A stretch of DNA of 64,000 nucleotides from Bin80 sp965203305 (GTDB lineage Bacteria; Bacteroidota; Rhodothermia; Rhodothermales; Bin80), in contig OZ241874.1 of assembly GCA_965203305.1 (NCBI GenBank), forward strand, positions 2,666,001 through 2,730,000, in the 5' to 3' direction. Positions within the stretch are counted from its first letter, which is position 1, and every line of letters begins with the position of its first letter. A model generated the notes under the pieces. That model made no database searches, was not told where the DNA came from, and was given only the letters and a program-made list of their open reading frames with translations. The translations under genes were made by a program, and so were the position numbers. Positions 35,417 through 44,333 of the stretch are shown here, one piece after another.

Positions 35417-37299
35417 CAGCTGGTGAACTTGTGAGAGCTGGTGTCTTGAAAGGTGCCGGGATAGCGGAGAATTCAGGAGTGAGAGTTCCTCCGTTACGGG
35501 GAAAACTGCTGCGTCCACTGACAGCTCTCTCCTTCGTACCTCCTGAAAAACAGCCACTGCTAGATGAGCGATTCTGGCTTGGATGTCTTGCAATTCAGAT
35601 GGTGCATGAGGCATCCATCTGCCACTATGATGTACTGGACTATGGTCTGGAGAGACGCATTGAAAAAATCCTGCTGGCCAGAAAAGGGGACAAGGCCTCC
35701 GTGCTGCAAGGGGATATCTATCTGACCGGTGCATACCGGGTTGCCTCCATGACCGGTCTAAATGAATATCTGAATGAATTTATTGAGACCGCTGAAACCA
35801 TGGTCCACGGTCAATACATCCAGGATGCACGGGAAAGTTCCGAAAATCATCAGGATACCTATGAAAAGATTGTGCGCATGAAGAGTGGAAGGCTGTTCGG
35901 GCTTGCAGCTGCACTGCCAGGCTGGAGTGGGGATGTTGTTCTGGACCCTGTACAGTTGCGGGAGATCGGGATTGAAATCGGGAGATTCTGTCAAATGGTT
36001 GAAGACTTTCTGGACTACTGCCCCACAGAAAATACAGACACGCCAAAACTTCAGAATTTTCACAATCATATCTGGACTTTTGTGCTAGGATCTCGGGGTA
36101 CCGAATGGTTCAGGCAGTCCACCCAAAAAGCACTGGAAACATTTTTTTGGTCTTCCGGTACACCATCCATGGCCAAGGAAGCCCTGATCCGAATCAGGGA
36201 ATGCGGGGACACTCTCGTACATCAGATTCGCAGTGTGGCAAATCAGTCTCCCCTGATCAAAATTGTTGAGGATCGGATTGAATTCTGTGCAGATGCAGAA
36301 ACGAATGCAGAAGTTTCTGTAAAGCTGCCCCAATCCGCAAAAGTGACACGGACCGCAACGAGATACCAGATCGCAAACCGTGCCGGTCGGCTTGGAGATG
36401 AGTCGGACTGGCAAGAGTTCTTTGCCAGGAACAGTCGGAGCTTCTCGTTTGCTTCACGATTTTTTCCATCAGAGGAGCGGTCCATGATCACAGAAATTTA
36501 TCTCTTCTGCCGTTTCACGGACAACTTGGTGGATATGGACAATACCACGGTCCAGGAAGCCTGTGAAATACTTGACATGTGGGAAGATATTACATATTCG
36601 GCCTACAATGGAAATACCACTGGCATTCCCGTGGCAGATGTTGTTATGAGCAGAATGGCACGGATGGAAATCCCCCATACACTGGTGTCTGAACTCATTG
36701 AGGGAATGCGTATGGATGTTGAACCGCGTACATACCGTTCCATGGACGATCTGCGCTTCTATACCCATCGAGTCGCCTCCGTCGTTGGGGACTGGATTAC
36801 ACGAGCATTTGGGGTCAGAGAGCCTCATGTACTGGAGCGTGCACACGACCTAGGTCATGCCATGCAACTTACCAATATCGTACGTGATGTCGGTGAAGAC
36901 CTGACTATGGGAAGAATATACCTGCCTGCTGATCTCATGGAATTGCATAATATCACACCCGGGTTGCTAGCGGAAATAAAAAAGCAGGCCGGAGAGACAG
37001 GACAGGTTCCAGCAGATTACGTGGCTCTTCTGGAAGAAGTCATGACAGAAGCGAACACCGCATACGACAGGGCTTATGAAGGAATTCCTTTTTTGCCTGC
37101 TCGCCTGCGCCATGCAATTGCTGTTGCTGCAAGAGTATACCGTGGAATTCATGACGAAGTGCGTACAAACAACTACAATAATCTTACTCTCCGAGCCCGT
37201 ACTTCCGCCTGGAGAAAAACACTGCTGGCACGCAAAGGCTTGAAACAGCTGAAGGAAGTCTCGGAAATGCAAATTCAACAATTGACTAAACAAGCGTGA
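35413..37299 (+). CDS. crtB: Polyprenyl-synthase-like domain fused to phytoene synthase
   Basis: This is a 628-residue fusion. Residues about 25-290 resemble trans-prenyl diphosphate synthases (IQMVHEASICHYDVLDYGLE, SVLQGDIYLTGAY, QMVEDFLDY), but both DDxxD motifs are altered to YDxxD (72-76) and EDxxD (197-201). Residues about 333-620 are a phytoene/squalene synthase: ARNSRSFSFASRFFP, first aspartate motif TDNLVD (370-374), second NIVRDVGEDLTMGRIYLP (488-505). It should condense two GGPP to phytoene; whether the N-terminal half makes GGPP is unclear. It sits between cruF and crtI with overlapping starts. A Salinibacter-like fusion may exist, but I cannot confirm it. Confidence 0.85.
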   Translation: MTAGELVRAGVLKGAGIAENSGVRVPPLRGKLLRPLTALSFVPPEKQPLLDERFWLGCLAIQMVHEASICHYDVLDYGLERRIEKILLARKGDKASVLQGDIYLTGAYRVASMTGLNEYLNEFIETAETMVHGQYIQDARESSENHQDTYEKIVRMKSGRLFGLAAALPGWSGDVVLDPVQLREIGIEIGRFCQMVEDFLDYCPTENTDTPKLQNFHNHIWTFVLGSRGTEWFRQSTQKALETFFWSSGTPSMAKEALIRIRECGDTLVHQIRSVANQSPLIKIVEDRIEFCADAETNAEVSVKLPQSAKVTRTATRYQIANRAGRLGDESDWQEFFARNSRSFSFASRFFPSEERSMITEIYLFCRFTDNLVDMDNTTVQEACEILDMWEDITYSAYNGNTTGIPVADVVMSRMARMEIPHTLVSELIEGMRMDVEPRTYRSMDDLRFYTHRVASVVGDWITRAFGVREPHVLERAHDLGHAMQLTNIVRDVGEDLTMGRIYLPADLMELHNITPGLLAEIKKQAGETGQVPADYVALLEEVMTEANTAYDRAYEGIPFLPARLRHAIAVAARVYRGIHDEVRTNNYNNLTLRARTSAWRKTLLARKGLKQLKEVSEMQIQQLTKQA

Positions 37300-38840
37300 A
37301 CAATCATTCCAGGCATTCTCCCGCCACCAAATACCGCGCAGTCGTAATTGGCAGCGGATTTGGAGGTCTGACAGTGGCAGTTCGGCTGCAGGCCGCTGGT
37401 ATCCAGACCACACTGATTGAGCAGCGTGAACATCTCGGAGGAAGGGCTGGCCAGATCATTGATTCCGGCTATACCTTTGATACAGGCCCCAGTCTGATTA
37501 CTGCCCCTCCCATGTTGAAAGATATCTTCCAGACCGCAGGAAAAAAACTGGAAGACTATGTCACGCTGGTGCCACTAGATCCTTTTTATACGGTCTGGTA
37601 TCACGATGGAACCCACTTGGACTACAGGTCTGATCTCGCCAAAATGAAGGCCGCCATGGCTCAGTTTGACCAGCGGGATGCGGACCGGCTTGAAGACTTC
37701 TTCACTAAAATACAGCCGATTTACGATGCTGTCATCGTTGAAGGACTTGGCGCGCGTCCCTTTGACTCTCTCGGCAAGATGGCCGGGTTTACTCCCCGTG
37801 TAATTAATCTCGGAGCATGGCAGCCTGTATCACGATTCGTCCGAGGATATTTCCGTAACTGGCGGCACCATTTTCTCTATTCGTTCCACCCGCTCTTTCT
37901 TGGAGGAAGCCCATTCCGGGCACCATCCATCTTTCTGATGATCCCCTATCTCGAGAAAGAAGGCGGGGTATGGTATGCCAACGGAGGAATGTACAGCCTC
38001 GTCAAGGGAATCGCACATCTATTCCGCGATATTGGGGGAGAAGTTCGACTCAATACATCTGCTCGGCGCATAGAGGTATCCGGGGGGAATTCTTCTCGCT
38101 CCAAAGCCACCGGTGTCCAGATATTTGATACACACGAAAATACCGAAGCCCTGCTTCCCGCAGACATGGTGGTCAGCAATGCAGATGTTGGACACACATA
38201 CGGAAAACTTCTCGGAAATGTACAGCGTCGCCGATGGACGAACTCCCGTCTGAAACGGATCCATCAATCCATGAGCTGCTTCCTGCTTTACCTCGGAGTA
38301 AGACGGAAATATCCAAAATTGTCTCATCATACCATCATTCTGGGACCACGTTACAAGGGACTGGTGCAGGACATCTTTGACCGGAAGATTCTCACAGACG
38401 ATTTCAGCATGTACCTGCATGTACCGAGCCGAACAGAACCGGAGATGGCTCCTCCGGGAGGTGAGAGTATCTATATCCTGGTTCCTGTTCCCAACTTGGC
38501 CTCGGGTACAGACTGGGAGCAGACAACTGATTTGATGACTGATCGTGTGATCACCGCCTTGGAAACATGGGGGCTGGAAGGACTGCGTGATGCGATTGAG
38601 GTTCAGCATCTCTTCACCCCATCCGACTTTGAATCACAGTATAATTCCACTCTCGGAAATGCCTTCGGGATTGAACCAAGAATAACACAGACAGCGTGGT
38701 TCCGTCCTCACAACCGAAGTGAAGACATAGACGGCTTGTACCTGGTGGGAGCAGGAACACATCCCGGTGCAGGTGTTCCGGGGGTTGTGCTATCGGCAAG
38801 TGCCACCATGCATGCGATCAGAGAGGACTACAGGCTTTAG
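37296..38840 (+). CDS. crtI: Phytoene desaturase
   Basis: This 514-residue CrtI-type FAD enzyme desaturates phytoene to lycopene. GTG 37296 overlaps the upstream TGA. The dinucleotide-binding motif is VVIGSGFGGLTVAVRLQAAG at about 15-34, then REHLGGRAG and YTFDTGPSLITAP. The C-terminal signature GLYLVGAGTHPGAGVPGVVL is complete. With cruF and crtB it completes phytoene to hydroxylated lycopene-type carotenoids, using isoprenoids from the MEP pathway (ispH at 5654). Confidence 0.96.
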   Translation: MNNHSRHSPATKYRAVVIGSGFGGLTVAVRLQAAGIQTTLIEQREHLGGRAGQIIDSGYTFDTGPSLITAPPMLKDIFQTAGKKLEDYVTLVPLDPFYTVWYHDGTHLDYRSDLAKMKAAMAQFDQRDADRLEDFFTKIQPIYDAVIVEGLGARPFDSLGKMAGFTPRVINLGAWQPVSRFVRGYFRNWRHHFLYSFHPLFLGGSPFRAPSIFLMIPYLEKEGGVWYANGGMYSLVKGIAHLFRDIGGEVRLNTSARRIEVSGGNSSRSKATGVQIFDTHENTEALLPADMVVSNADVGHTYGKLLGNVQRRRWTNSRLKRIHQSMSCFLLYLGVRRKYPKLSHHTIILGPRYKGLVQDIFDRKILTDDFSMYLHVPSRTEPEMAPPGGESIYILVPVPNLASGTDWEQTTDLMTDRVITALETWGLEGLRDAIEVQHLFTPSDFESQYNSTLGNAFGIEPRITQTAWFRPHNRSEDIDGLYLVGAGTHPGAGVPGVVLSASATMHAIREDYRL

Positions 38841-39020
38841 GAGCTACCTGGAGGATAATCTCGGACACGCAATTGTGGGCTGAGATTCATATCTCGTGGA
38901 AGTGAAGAGGATGCGGGCCCCGAGAACCACTGAAACCTGACTTTCCTAATATGGCTATCAGGATAGAACCGAATGTTCAGAAATAAATTGAATGCACTCG
39001 TAATCATACTTTAATTGATT

Positions 39021-39386
39021 ATGCTAATTGACACCTCGTCTATAGTTCGTATTCTTTCCAAGTCAGGGATTGAGCCGAAACGGGCACAAGCACATGCGGA
39101 GGCCATCGCTTAGACAATTGGAAAACGACAGGAAAATCTTGCAACGAAGGAATTCGCTAACTCCAAGTTCATCACCCTTGAAATGAAGATAGACACCTCA
39201 GTTGAGAGACTTGAAACTAAGATAGACACCTTGGCGAAGGAATTTAAAGCTTCGATGGCAGAACTTGAGGCAAAAACTGATGCAAAAATGGCCGCTCAGG
39301 AAAGCCGCCTCATCCGATGGATGATCGCAACGACTCTGAGTACCGCGGGCATTCTTTTTGCCCTGTTGCGAATTTTTCCGTCCTGA
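39021..39386 (+). pseudogene. DUF1640-like coiled-coil membrane protein with in-frame TAG
   Basis: From ATG 39021 the frame reads MLIDTSSIVRILSKSGIEPK then RAQAHAEAIA, meets TAG at 39111-39113 (codon 31) and goes on TIGKRQENLATKEFANSKFI and a coiled coil of VERLETKIDTLAKEF heptads to a membrane segment (WMIATTLSTAGILFALL) near the C-terminus. This order (AQAHAEAIAE-x-ENLATK, coiled coil, C-terminal TM) is that of DUF1640/CCDC90-type small proteins. The stop falls inside a conserved block where Q or E is usual. A shorter product from ATG 39183 (67 residues) keeps only coil plus TM. Confidence 0.75.
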
Positions 39387-39777
39387 AATACTTGCCGCCC
39401 GTCCGTAGATTCATGATACTGCCAGTATACGGATTTTAGGGAGCATGGAAGAAGTTTCCTGACGAATTGGGGCATGAAATCCCCGAATCTTTTATAGCGG
39501 ACGAACGCCTGAATCGCCCTATTCATGAACGTTGTGGGGTAAAATGCCTCCGCAATCCCCCGTGTGTGGGATTGCTGTGAATTTTCGGACAGACACAAGA
39601 TAAATTGAGGAATGTACCTGATGCACTGGACTGTTATGGCAGCTTCTTCGTGGAAGAGAAAACAAGATCTTTGGGGCTATATGAATGTGGGGCAGGACAT
39701 GGAAGTACCTCCATTTGTATAATACCGATCATGGCAGATCGCACTTCCGAATCGTGAATCCATCCCTGACCACTCCG
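39387..39777. other. Spacer between DUF1640-like gene and parE, with hairpin
   Basis: No supportable gene lies in this 391-bp convergent spacer. A perfect 8-bp hairpin, GCAATCCC (39552-39559) and GGGATTGC (39568-39575), with an 8-nt loop could act as a bidirectional terminator, although no U-run follows. A plus-strand frame from 39412 reads MILPVYGF, a TAG, then GAWKKFPDELGHEIPESF to a stop near 39578; it may be the remnant of a small protein but matches nothing I know. Confidence 0.35.
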
Positions 39778-41700
39778 CTATACATCCAAACCTTCCGCAT
39801 TGCGGGCATTCTCCATGATAAACCGATAGCGGACGGATGCATCCCGCCCCATGAGGCCAGAGATAGTGTTTTCTGCGCGGGTTTTTTCTGGAATTGTCAC
39901 TTTCAGAATTCTTCGACGAGCCGGATCCAGGGTCGTTTCCTTTAATGTCTGCGGCATCATCTCGCCCAGTCCCTTGAATCGCTGCACATCAATCTTGATA
40001 CGGGAATTTTTGCGTTTCAGACGCTTCTCAATCCGACTCTTCTCCTCATCATCCAGTGCCCAGTATGTCTGCTTGCCTGCATCCAGCCTGTACAGCGGAG
40101 GCTCGGCAACAAAGATATGCCCCCGATCAATCAGCGGCCGCATGTACCTGTAGAAAAATGTCAGCATCAGAGTGGCAATGTGATGTCCATCCGAGTCTGC
40201 ATCCATCAGCAGAATGACCTTGTGATAGCGCAACTTGTCAGGATCAAGACTGGTCCCCATACCACATCCAAGTGCCTGGACTACATTGGACAACTCCGTG
40301 TTGTCCTGCAGCTTCTTGACCGTTGCCTGCTCTGCATTCAGCACCTTCCCGCGCAGAGGCAGGACTGCCTGCGTTTTTCGATCTCTGCCCTGCTTTGCAG
40401 AGCCGCCCGCAGAGTCTCCCTCTACAATAAACAGCTCCCCTTCCACAGGGTCCATGGAAGAGCAGTCTGCCAGTTTTCCGGGGAGAGTCAGCCTCCTGCG
40501 CTGGCGAGCTTTTGCGCGAGCAGATTTTGCGGCTGCCCGGCTTGCCTGACGTGCCCGTGCTGACTGCAATACACGAGCACCTATAGCATCACTCGCAGAC
40601 GGGTGGGTGTTCAGGAACTGTTCCAGAGCAACACGAACGGTTCCATTCACCAGTGAACGGGCAGAGGGATTGTTCAGCTTGTCTTTCGTCTGACCCTGAA
40701 ATTGTGGATCCGACATGAACATATTGATGACTCCGAACAGTCCCTCACGTATATCGTCGGGGGTAACCTCAACCCCGCGCGGAATTGCATTATGCGTATC
40801 CATCCAGGCACGAACCGCCGTCCGGACAGCATCCCTGAATCCCTGCTCATGTGTGCCTCCATCCTGGGTAGGAATCCCGTTAACATAGGACTTCAGAGTC
40901 TCGCGTGTGGACTCTGTCCACTGGAGTGCAATTTCCAAGCGCACGGAATTCTCCAGTGTATCCTGAAGGATCGAAAACACCTCCGGGTGAACAGGCAGAG
41001 CTTCGTTCGTTTGGATCAGATGTCCCAAGTACTCCACAATACCGCCCTCATGTACAAATTCTGCTTCCTCCTGCTTTCCCTCGTCACGGAAGATGATGCG
41101 CAATCCGCGATTCAGATAGGATTTGATCTCAAGCTGCTCCCGAATTCGTTTCGCATCAAATCTGGTTGAGTCAAAGATATTCGGGTCTGGAACAAAGTAT
41201 ATGCTTGTCCCTGTCTGGCGTGTCCGCTTTTCCAGATTCACCAGCTGGCCCGCTGGCCGTCCATACTGGAATTTTTGCTCATAGGTATTCCCTTCGCGCC
41301 TGACTCTCGCAACGAGTTCTCTGGAGAGCGCATTCACAACGGAGGCCCCTACCCCATGCAATCCTCCAGAAGTCACATACTGATCTCCCTCGAATTTCCC
41401 GCCGGCATGCAGTGTGGTCAGGATGACTTCCAGTGCAGAGATTTTTTTCTGTGGATGAGGGTCTACTGGAATTCCCCGCCCGTTATCCTGAACTGTTACG
41501 CTTTGTCCATCCTTGTGGAGCGTCACCTCAATGCAGTCCGCATAGCCGTTTACGGCTTCATCCACCCCATTATCCACGATTTCCCAGAGCAGATGATGGA
41601 GTCCGGGTTTTCCCGTTCCCCCGATATACATCCCGGGGCGTTTGCGTACCGCCTCCAGTCCTTCCAGTACAACAATGTCTGCTCCTGAATACGAACTCAT
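39778..41700 (-). CDS. parE: DNA topoisomerase IV subunit B
   Basis: This 640-residue type IIA topoisomerase ATPase subunit has the GHKL motifs EIVDNGVDEAVNGYA, VQDNGRGIPVD and GGLHGVGASVVNALS, and the TOPRIM signatures LFIVEGDSAGGSAKQGRD and LLMDADSDGHH. The C-terminal block QRFKGLGEMMPQTLKETTLD is typical. The start ATG 41700 overlaps the parC stop (ATGA), so the two are translated together, with parC first. It could also be called gyrB on sequence alone; adjacency to the parC-type A subunit favours ParE. Confidence 0.9.
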   Translation of the reverse strand: MSSYSGADIVVLEGLEAVRKRPGMYIGGTGKPGLHHLLWEIVDNGVDEAVNGYADCIEVTLHKDGQSVTVQDNGRGIPVDPHPQKKISALEVILTTLHAGGKFEGDQYVTSGGLHGVGASVVNALSRELVARVRREGNTYEQKFQYGRPAGQLVNLEKRTRQTGTSIYFVPDPNIFDSTRFDAKRIREQLEIKSYLNRGLRIIFRDEGKQEEAEFVHEGGIVEYLGHLIQTNEALPVHPEVFSILQDTLENSVRLEIALQWTESTRETLKSYVNGIPTQDGGTHEQGFRDAVRTAVRAWMDTHNAIPRGVEVTPDDIREGLFGVINMFMSDPQFQGQTKDKLNNPSARSLVNGTVRVALEQFLNTHPSASDAIGARVLQSARARQASRAAAKSARAKARQRRRLTLPGKLADCSSMDPVEGELFIVEGDSAGGSAKQGRDRKTQAVLPLRGKVLNAEQATVKKLQDNTELSNVVQALGCGMGTSLDPDKLRYHKVILLMDADSDGHHIATLMLTFFYRYMRPLIDRGHIFVAEPPLYRLDAGKQTYWALDDEEKSRIEKRLKRKNSRIKIDVQRFKGLGEMMPQTLKETTLDPARRRILKVTIPEKTRAENTISGLMGRDASVRYRFIMENARNAEGLDV

Positions 41701-44012
41701 GGCAACGGCAATTCAACAGGTTCCAGAGGGGAGGGGGTCAGCTCTCCCCTCTGGAGAATTTTTCTTCCTTTTCCGCCTCGGCGAGACGGCTCGTACTTGG
41801 TTCGGCGGATGATCTCTTGCCGGCCTCTCGGAGTTTCAACGGGGACTCCATCACGTGCGTTCTCGCTCACAGTTGCCCCAATCAGAATATCCTCTTCCCC
41901 CAAACGGATTCCGATTACACCTTTCCCGGGCCCGCCAATGACGGGAATATCCTCGACTGGAAAGATGAGTGCATGTCCGCTGCGGGATACCAGACAGACA
42001 AACTCATCGCCTGCCGCAAGCCATGCGCCAAAGACTTCATCATCTTCCCGCAAACGCATATACCGCCTCCCTTTGCGCGTAGATACATCCTCCAGTAACT
42101 TGAGGGGCTGACGGAGCACCATCCCGCCTGCGGTGACAGCAACCAGATACCCCAGAGGTTCCTCTTCGCCAGATGACTTTGCAGGCCGTGCAATCCTTGA
42201 ATCACACGGAAGTGCTCCAATCACCCGCTCCCTGTCACTAAAGTCAAACAGTTTCTGTAATGGGATCCCGTGCCCCGTCGTGCTCATGATATCATTGACC
42301 CGTATGGTATACGCTCGTCCAAAATTGGTCAGAAGCACCACTGTGGATCGCGTTCCGGCCCCGAGCGTCCATCCAACCTCATCTCCCTCGCGCACCCGAA
42401 TAGACCGAACATCTGTGTAGGAACGCTGCCGTTTGATCCATCCTGCTCTTGTGACAATCACGGCGGTATCTTCATCTACAATAAAATCCTCCTCAGAATA
42501 CTCGTAGCCAGCTTCATCTTCTGACGCAATGGTTGTCCGCCGGTCCGTGGAAAACTGCTGCCGGATCCCCTTCAGATCATTACGAACCAGTTTCCAGCGT
42601 GCAAACTCATCCTCCAGCAGATCCCGAATCTCTTGTGCCCGAATTCGCTTGGCTTCCAGTTCCTCCCGTACCGCCTGAATCTCAAGTTGAGACAGCTTGT
42701 AGAGCCTTGTATCCAGTATGGCATTTGCCTGTGGCTCGGAAAGCGAAAACCGATGCCGCAAACGCTGCGCCCCGTCTGACCTGTTCCTGGATGACCGAAC
42801 AATCTTGATCGCCTCGTCCAGTGCATTAAAGATGATCTCAAACCCTTCAAGAATATGAATCCGCTCTTCCAGCTGCTCCAGTTCATGCCGCAGTCTTCGT
42901 GTGACTACATCAAGCCGAAACATCAAAAAATGCTCCAGGGCCTCCTGCAGATTGATCCGCTTCGGCTCACACACCTGCGGGTTCCTCGTCGGAAGAAGAC
43001 AAGTCAGATTGACATGAAAACGGGACTGCAGAGGGGTATACTTGAACAGGTACCCCATCGCAGCCTCCACATTTGCTCCCCGCTTCAAATCCAGTACAAT
43101 GCGAATGTCATCCGTGGACTCATCCCGAATGTCCAGAAGCTGGGGAACCTTTCCGACCGCAATATGGCTGGCAATCTTTTCGACCAGATCACTCTTGTTG
43201 ATCGCATACGGAATAGAAGTGATGATCACCTTTGATTTCCGTTCCACCTGGTAGGTCCCTCTCAGAATAACTGTCCCCTCTCCCTTCCGGTACATATCAT
43301 GCAGCTCTTCCGCAGAGTTCATCATTCTGCCACCCGTCGGAAAATCCGGCCCCAGAATATGATGATTCAGCAAACGGTTCACGGCATTGGAGGGCCAGGT
43401 GTGATCTGCTCTTCTCAGCAGGGAATCTACCATATAGATGGCCCCGCTCACCACCTCGCCAAGATTATGGGGAGGTATGCTGGTTGCCATTCCTACGGCA
43501 ATCCCCGTCGCACCATTCACCAACAAGTTGGGGATCCGGGAAGGAAGAACCACAGGCTCCGACAGTGTCGCGTCAAAATTGGGGCGGAATGGAACCGTAT
43601 TCTGGCGCAATTCTTCCAGGAGCTCCATGGCCAGCGGAAGCAGCTTTGCCTCCGTATACCGCATTGCCGCGGGGCGATCCCCGTCAATGGATCCGAAATT
43701 GCCATGTCCGTCCACCAGCGGATCACGCAATGCGAAGGGCTGCGCCATTCGTGCCATGGCATCATAGATCGCACCGTCACCATGCGGATGATACTTGCCC
43801 ATCGTATCCCCGACAATCGTGGCACTTTTTCTGTACCTTGCATCAGGGTAGAGACGAAGACTCGCAAACATGGAGTACAAAATCCTCCGCTGGACCGGCT
43901 TCAGTCCGTCCCGAATATCCGGCAGTGCCCGACTGGTAATCACCGACAGAGCATAGCTCAGATACCTCGAATTGGCAAGCTCATGAAGCGGTGCCGACGC
44001 TACATGGTCCAT
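41697..44012 (-). CDS. parC: DNA topoisomerase IV subunit A
   Basis: This 771-residue A subunit of a type IIA topoisomerase has the active-site tyrosine in AAMRYTEAKL and the quinolone-determining region GKYHPHGDGAIYDAMARMAQ, where the usual Ser at GyrA position 83 is glycine. The CTD shows repeated beta-pinwheel blades (GIPLQKLFDFSDRERVIGAL and similar). A GyrA-box-like RRGGKG occurs near the very end (SRRGGKGRKILQRG) rather than in blade one, so assignment as ParC rather than GyrA is likely but not certain. It decatenates chromosomes with ParE. Confidence 0.87.
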   Translation of the reverse strand: MDHVASAPLHELANSRYLSYALSVITSRALPDIRDGLKPVQRRILYSMFASLRLYPDARYRKSATIVGDTMGKYHPHGDGAIYDAMARMAQPFALRDPLVDGHGNFGSIDGDRPAAMRYTEAKLLPLAMELLEELRQNTVPFRPNFDATLSEPVVLPSRIPNLLVNGATGIAVGMATSIPPHNLGEVVSGAIYMVDSLLRRADHTWPSNAVNRLLNHHILGPDFPTGGRMMNSAEELHDMYRKGEGTVILRGTYQVERKSKVIITSIPYAINKSDLVEKIASHIAVGKVPQLLDIRDESTDDIRIVLDLKRGANVEAAMGYLFKYTPLQSRFHVNLTCLLPTRNPQVCEPKRINLQEALEHFLMFRLDVVTRRLRHELEQLEERIHILEGFEIIFNALDEAIKIVRSSRNRSDGAQRLRHRFSLSEPQANAILDTRLYKLSQLEIQAVREELEAKRIRAQEIRDLLEDEFARWKLVRNDLKGIRQQFSTDRRTTIASEDEAGYEYSEEDFIVDEDTAVIVTRAGWIKRQRSYTDVRSIRVREGDEVGWTLGAGTRSTVVLLTNFGRAYTIRVNDIMSTTGHGIPLQKLFDFSDRERVIGALPCDSRIARPAKSSGEEEPLGYLVAVTAGGMVLRQPLKLLEDVSTRKGRRYMRLREDDEVFGAWLAAGDEFVCLVSRSGHALIFPVEDIPVIGGPGKGVIGIRLGEEDILIGATVSENARDGVPVETPRGRQEIIRRTKYEPSRRGGKGRKILQRGELTPSPLEPVELPLP

Positions 44013-44333
44013 GAATCCCTAATGCAAGTAAATTTGGTTTGCAGAAAATACTGCCAAACAGACCATCTCTCTTCCAGTTTATGCAACGAGCTGAACAAAA
44101 ATACGACATGCACCCCAAGCGCAGACATGTACGCTGCTTCCCGGGCTTCTTTATCTTATACTGTCACGAAGGGGATATGGCTTTTATGGACACATGAAAA
44201 TTCTGGCAATGCAACGCATAAAGTCCATGGTCCTCTGCATGACCAACAGTCTCTGATTTGCTACATTGCCTGAAATTCCCCCAAAAACCCACTGTACTGC
44301 ATTTTCCTCTGCTATACTCTGCCGTAATAAGAC
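44013..44333. other. Divergent promoter spacer between parC and symporter
   Basis: This 321-bp spacer separates two divergent genes and must hold both promoters. It has no supportable gene, repeat or clear hairpin. I could not assign promoter boxes with confidence. Confidence 0.4.

Noticed and set aside
39296..39598. 100-codon minus-strand frame next to parE
   Set aside because: Overlaps the DUF1640-like gene in antisense and shows no domain.
43299..44273. 324-codon plus-strand frame opposite parC
   Set aside because: Covers the conserved parC catalytic region in antisense; translation is not protein-like.
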